This document shows positions 61,003-64,000 of a stretch of 64,000 nt of DNA, in pieces. The notes beneath the pieces are model-generated. The model saw only the letters and a program-made list of their open reading frames with translations, ran no database searches and was not told the DNA's origin. The first letter of the stretch is position 1; each line of letters starts with the position of its first letter. Made by a program: the position numbers and the translations under genes. This DNA is from Gammaproteobacteria bacterium (lineage in GTDB: Bacteria; Gemmatimonadota; Gemmatimonadetes; Longimicrobiales; Gaopeijiaceae). The stretch spans positions 24,225 through 88,224 of the forward strand of contig VXNP01000070.1 in the NCBI GenBank assembly GCA_009840525.1. The letters run 5' to 3'.

Positions 61003-61640
61003 CGGTTGCTCCCGGCCAGACCGCGGTTGCGCCAGAAATAGAGCCCCATCGAGTAGATCGTGAGCACCAGCGCCAGCAGCAGGGCCAGGCCGATGACCGC
61101 GCTGTGGAAATGGACCCACAGATCCCATACGGCTCCGCTCCAGCTTCCCTGTTCGGCGAAGCGGACCAGGGCGTACCACAGGAGCACGGCTCCCATGAAC
61201 ACGTTCTGCAGAAGGGCCTTGTACTTCCCGGCGCGGTCGGCGGCGATCACCACCCCCTGGCGCACGGCAAAACCCCGCAGCAGGGTGACCATCAACTCGC
61301 GCCCCAGCAGGACGACGAGCACCCACAGGGGCAGTTCGCCCCACCACGGGATCTCGCCCCCTCCCGCCGGACGATGCGAGACGATGTAGATGGGCACGAG
61401 GGTGGACACCAGCAGCAGCTTGTCGGCGATGGGGTCCAGCAGCTTGCCCAGGTCGCTGATGAGGTTGTGCTTGCGCGCCAGATAGCCGTCCCACACATCG
61501 CTCAGAGCTGCCGCCAGAAAGAGGCCGAAGGTGACCGCCAGCACCGTGCCGTCGGAGGACAGGGCCAGGAAGAAAATCGCGGGACAGGCGGCCATCCGCG
61601 ACAGCGTAATGATGTTGGGCAGATTCCGTTGGCTGGCCAT
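60999..61640 (-). CDS. pgsA: CDP-diacylglycerol--glycerol-3-phosphate 3-phosphatidyltransferase
   Basis: Makes phosphatidylglycerol phosphate in the inner membrane. ATG 61640 gives 213 residues beginning MASQRNLPNIITLSRMAACP. The CDP-alcohol phosphotransferase signature is seen as ALSDVWDGYLARKHNLISDLGKLLDPIADK, with the invariant Asp residues. About five TM helices follow. The frame to 61844 runs back into the GTPase gene and was rejected. It lies 8 bases after the GTPase gene and overlaps cinA. Confidence 0.94.
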   Translation of the reverse strand: MASQRNLPNIITLSRMAACPAIFFLALSSDGTVLAVTFGLFLAAALSDVWDGYLARKHNLISDLGKLLDPIADKLLLVSTLVPIYIVSHRPAGGGEIPWWGELPLWVLVVLLGRELMVTLLRGFAVRQGVVIAADRAGKYKALLQNVFMGAVLLWYALVRFAEQGSWSGAVWDLWVHFHSAVIGLALLLALVLTIYSMGLYFWRNRGLAGSNR

Positions 61641-61648
61641 GCCGGACC

Positions 61649-62227
61649 TCAGCGAAGCGACTGCACCACCAGCCTGCTCACCGCCGCCAGCGTCTCGAAG
61701 ACGCCCTTGCCCTCCGTGGCGACGCTCTCGAAGTCCGGTACGCGCGCCGGATTCAACCGCGCACGCAACTGTTCCACCGGAGCGATGCCTGGCAGGTCGC
61801 GCTTGTTGTACTGGATCACGAAGGGAAGACGGGAGACATCGCACCCGCGCGCCTCCAGGGTCTCGTAGAGACTCTGCATCGCCTCGGCGTTGGCTTCGTC
61901 GCGGTCGGTCTGGGAATCCGCGACGAAGACTACCCCGTCCACGCCCTCGAGGAGAATCCGGCGTCTGCTCTCGAAATACGCCTGACCCGGCACGGTGTAG
62001 AGATGGAAGCGGGTCCGGAGGCCCTGTACGTCGCCAAGATCGAGGGCCAGAAAGTCGAACAGCAGCGTGCTGCCCTGCTTCGTGGCCAGGGAAATGAGTT
62101 CGCCCCGGTTTCCCGGATCCACGCGCGAATGGACGTATTCGATGTTGGTGGTCTTGCCCCCCTGCCCCGGCCCGCAGTAGAGGATCTTGCAGTTGACCTC
62201 CCGGCCGGCGTAGTTCGTCATCGGCAT
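61649..62227 (-). CDS. MglA-like small Ras-family GTPase
   Basis: A 192-residue GTPase of the bacterial MglA/Gliding-protein family. It has Walker A CGPGQGGKTTN with Lys25 and the switch II/Walker B equivalent YTVPGQAYF, with Pro in place of the usual Asp as in MglA. The base-recognition motif YNKRDLPG and SVATEGKGVFETL are present. In Myxococcus MglA sets cell polarity and drives motility together with its GAP MglB. No roadblock/MglB gene is adjacent here; instead a 104-residue membrane protein is encoded 4 bases upstream. Confidence 0.93.
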   Translation of the reverse strand: MPMTNYAGREVNCKILYCGPGQGGKTTNIEYVHSRVDPGNRGELISLATKQGSTLLFDFLALDLGDVQGLRTRFHLYTVPGQAYFESRRRILLEGVDGVVFVADSQTDRDEANAEAMQSLYETLEARGCDVSRLPFVIQYNKRDLPGIAPVEQLRARLNPARVPDFESVATEGKGVFETLAAVSRLVVQSLR

Positions 62228-62231
62228 GGCT

Positions 62232-62546
62232 TCACGCCATCTTCTCGCTCAGCCCCGTCTCCAGCACCGCCAGTTCGCGCTCCATCCGCGCTTCGATGGC
62301 CCGTGCCCGATCGCGGAGCATCTTGCGGGGCTCCCACGCCATGTAGTCCTTCAGCAGGGTCACCGTGTTAACCGAGGCGCGGGCGCGCGCCATGTGACCC
62401 AGAGCCGCCAGCCGCCGAAAGACCCGGGGGCTGAAGAGGTCCCGCTGGTGCCGGGTCATCTGGTCGTGCGCGACCAGAACCGCGACACCCCCGACCGCCA
62501 CGACCAGCAGCGCCACCAGCCCCACCTTCTTCAGCTTCTTGTTCAT
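62232..62546 (-). CDS. Small single-pass membrane protein, unknown function
   Basis: A 104-residue protein with a basic start (MNKKLKKV), one TM helix at about 8-26 (GLVALLVVAVGGVAVLVA) and a helical cytoplasmic or periplasmic part rich in Arg and Glu (RARAIEARMERELAVLETGL). It is not a roadblock protein. It lies 36 bases after recR and 4 bases before the MglA-like gene, so it may be a membrane partner of the GTPase. No family recognised. Confidence 0.6.
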   Translation of the reverse strand: MNKKLKKVGLVALLVVAVGGVAVLVAHDQMTRHQRDLFSPRVFRRLAALGHMARARASVNTVTLLKDYMAWEPRKMLRDRARAIEARMERELAVLETGLSEKMA

Positions 62547-62582
62547 CCGCTGGCTCCACCGCCCCGGCGGCGATTCCGTTTC

Positions 62583-63176
62583 CTACATCTCACGGCGCGC
62601 TTCCAGCGCCTGCGCGAGCGTCGTCCCATCCACGAATTCCAGGTCGCTGCCCACGGGCACGCCCGTGGCCAGGCGCGTCACCCTCAGGCCCATCGGCCTG
62701 AGCTGACGTTCGATATACACTGCCGTCGCCTCGCCCTCAACCCGCGGGTTGGTGGCAAGAATGATCTCGCGCACCGCGCCCGACGCCGAACGGATGCGCT
62801 CGAACAACGACCGCAGGTTCAGCTGCTCGGGCCCGATCCCGTCCAGGGGCGACAGGCGACCGCCCAGTACATGATACACTCCCCCGTACCTTCCGGTGCG
62901 CTCCACCGCACCGACGTCGAAGCTCCCCTCGACCACGCAGATCGTAGAGGTGTCCCGACGCGGGTTGGAACATATCGCGCAGAACTCTTCGTCGCCGAAG
63001 TTGCCGCACGTGGCACAGGGCCGCACCCGCTCAGCCAGGACCTCGATGGCGGCGGCGAGCCTCCGCGACTCGTCCGGGCCGGTGCGCAGCAGGTGGTGCA
63101 CCAGGCGGAGCGCAGTCCTGGGGCCGACCCCGGGGAGCCGGGAGAACTCGCTGGTGACCCGGTCAATCACCGACAT
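62583..63176 (-). CDS. recR: Recombination mediator RecR
   Basis: RecFOR pathway protein that helps load RecA at gaps. The 197-residue protein has the helix-hairpin-helix (FSRLPGVGPRTALRLVHHLL), a C4 zinc finger (CATCGNFGDEEFCAIC), and the Toprim domain (ICVVEGSFDVGAVERTGRYGG, LSPLDGIGPEQLN, ILATNPRVEGEATAVYI). It lies 19 bases after ybaB in the conserved dnaX-ybaB-recR order. Confidence 0.97.
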   Translation of the reverse strand: MSVIDRVTSEFSRLPGVGPRTALRLVHHLLRTGPDESRRLAAAIEVLAERVRPCATCGNFGDEEFCAICSNPRRDTSTICVVEGSFDVGAVERTGRYGGVYHVLGGRLSPLDGIGPEQLNLRSLFERIRSASGAVREIILATNPRVEGEATAVYIERQLRPMGLRVTRLATGVPVGSDLEFVDGTTLAQALEARREM

Positions 63177-63195
63177 CGGGCCTTCCCGCGCGCCG

Positions 63196-63519
63196 CTAGA
63201 ACAGTTTGGGAAGCTGTCCCGGCATCGGAAAACCGCCGGTCATCTTCTTCATTTCGCTCTCGTAGTGCCGGCGCGCCTTGTTCTGCGCTTCCCTCACCGC
63301 GGCCAGAACGAGATCCTCGAGCATCTCGACATCGTCGGGATCCACGGCCGAGGGTTCGATCGTGATGCTGCGAACCGTACCCTTGCCGTCCACCACCGCC
63401 GTCACCATGCCCCCGCCGGAGGATGCGCTCAGTTCCTGACGGTCCAGCGTCTCCTGAAGCTCGGTAACCCGGCTCTGCATCTGCTGTCCCAACTGGATGA
63501 GCCGCTGCAGATCTTTCAT
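63196..63519 (-). CDS. ybaB: YbaB/EbfC family nucleoid-associated protein
   Basis: Small dimeric DNA-binding protein. ATG 63519 gives 107 residues starting MKDLQRLIQLGQQMQSRVTEL. Conserved features are the VTAVVDGKGTVRSITIEPSAV beta sheet and the DVEMLEDLVLAAVREAQNKA helix. The frame back to 63600 adds an unrelated Cys/His-containing lead. It sits between dnaX and recR. Confidence 0.95.
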   Translation of the reverse strand: MKDLQRLIQLGQQMQSRVTELQETLDRQELSASSGGGMVTAVVDGKGTVRSITIEPSAVDPDDVEMLEDLVLAAVREAQNKARRHYESEMKKMTGGFPMPGQLPKLF

Positions 63520-63607
63520 CGAGTGATTCTCGGGGGCGAAGGTGTGTGAGGAGCGGGCGTGGATGCATCGCCGCTCGAATGCCGGGGAAAGCGCGTCCAA
63601 CGGGCTG

Positions 63608-64000
63608 CTAATCCACCAATTCGAGATCGAGTTCTTCTACCGCCCGTGCCAGGAGTGGTTCCCGCTCCACGAGCTCCTCGAGACGCTCCTGCCGCACCTG
63701 TTCCGGAGACACCGCGCGGGGTGCGGAACGGGCCGCCCGGGGGCCCTCGACGACGTCGATGTCAGGGGCGTAGTCGAGGTGACGGGCGAGCGCCTGCCTG
63801 AGCGATGCGAGCGAGTTGCGGGGAAGATCATCGAGTCCCATGCCTTCGGGAAGCCCGATCCTCAACCCCCTCTCTCCAGCCTTCTCGACGGAGGCACCCT
63901 TGAGGATGGTCGGCAGGCCGCCGGGCAGGGTTCCCCGTCCCTGACGGAGTACGGTCTTGAAGACCGTGACGATATCCCGGCTGGTGGCGGGGGCGGGCGG
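63608..64000 (-). CDS. dnaX: DNA polymerase III gamma/tau subunit, C-terminal end (cut by window edge)
   Basis: The last 130 residues of a longer protein whose frame is open at base 64000. The visible part (RDIVTVFKTVLRQGRGTLPGG, KGASVEKAGERGLRIGLPEG, NSLASLRQALARHL, ending VEELDLELVD) lacks the AAA+ ATPase motifs of DnaX, which would lie outside the window. The assignment rests on position: dnaX precedes ybaB and recR in most bacteria. The tail is variable in the family, so I cannot confirm it from motifs. The TTG at 63865 is internal, not a start. Confidence 0.7.
   Translation of the reverse strand, partial: PPAPATSRDIVTVFKTVLRQGRGTLPGGLPTILKGASVEKAGERGLRIGLPEGMGLDDLPRNSLASLRQALARHLDYAPDIDVVEGPRAARSAPRAVSPEQVRQERLEELVEREPLLARAVEELDLELVD

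Noticed and set aside
1..64000. Possible prophage, insertion sequence, toxin-antitoxin or defence island
   Set aside because: No transposase, integrase, restriction, toxin or Cas-like genes were found; nearly all genes are housekeeping or signalling genes in ordinary operons.
1..64000. tRNA or rRNA genes
   Set aside because: No cloverleaf-forming stretch ending in CCA or conserved rRNA sequence was recognised on reading the gaps between genes; a dedicated tRNA scan was not possible.

Overview
The window is a GC-rich (strong G/C bias at third codon positions), gene-dense stretch of bacterial chromosome holding about 62 protein genes, two of them cut by the window edges. I see no rRNA, tRNA, CRISPR array, insertion sequence or prophage. 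Outer-membrane proteins (porin-like barrel, TolC, a small barrel, a lipoprotein) and a diaminopimelate pathway point to a diderm. The gene set and order (serS-kinase-helicase-gatCAB, dnaX-ybaB-recR-mglA-like, an alternative GlmU-like protein beside manC, RsbU-type phosphatase signalling) look most like Gemmatimonadota. That assignment is an inference from gene content, not a measurement.

Layout. 1-1.3 kb: start of murA (cut by the edge) and a divergent membrane coiled-coil protein. 1.35-10 kb (minus): lipoprotein, serS, a sensor kinase, a PcrA/UvrD helicase and gatC-gatA-gatB, nearly all overlapping or a few bases apart. 10.1-13.4 kb (plus): manC, a GlmU-like protein and a WalJ-type metallo-hydrolase. 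13.4-21.6 kb (minus): the translation and envelope cluster rplM-rpsI-rpsB-tsf-pyrH-frr-uppS-cdsA-dxr-rseP. 21.7-24.5 kb (minus): thpR, a sigma54-type response regulator and lepB. 24.7-27.9 kb (plus): fhs and a porin-like protein.

27.9-33.6 kb is the most interesting stretch. A STAS antagonist and a SpoIIAB-like kinase sit divergent from a tight three-gene operon encoding a receiver-PP2C phosphatase, a periplasmic branched-chain-amino-acid-type binding protein and a histidine kinase with a roughly 290-residue periplasmic domain, with no ABC transporter genes nearby. I read this as a TorT/TorS-like sensor feeding a partner-switching module.

33.6-39.2 kb (minus): the three-subunit proton-translocating transhydrogenase (pntAA, pntAB, pntB), a small outer-membrane barrel and comM. 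39.2-45.5 kb (minus): a 1384-residue NtrY-like kinase, an RsbR-N-like sensor protein and an aromatic-amino-acid-decarboxylase-family PLP enzyme. 45.7-52 kb (plus): an exported protein, then TolC, a MacA-like adaptor and two MacB-like permeases without an ATPase. 52-54.8 kb: a HIRAN-like small protein (minus), then a cysteine desulfurase and mnmA (tRNA 2-thiolation). 54.8-56.9 kb (minus): grpE-dnaJ and a small unknown gene. 57.1-59.6 kb (plus): dapB-dapA-dapD, overlapping by 4 bases each. 59.7-64 kb (minus): the end of dnaX, ybaB, recR, a small membrane protein, an MglA-like GTPase, pgsA and cinA, the last probably starting at CTG.

Non-coding points of note: a perfect 22-bp palindrome between dapD and cinA, a 20-bp tandem repeat upstream of the RsbR-N-like gene, an inverted repeat around the grpE promoter region, a good promoter candidate for the pnt operon, and an orphan near-perfect Shine-Dalgarno sequence ahead of fhs.
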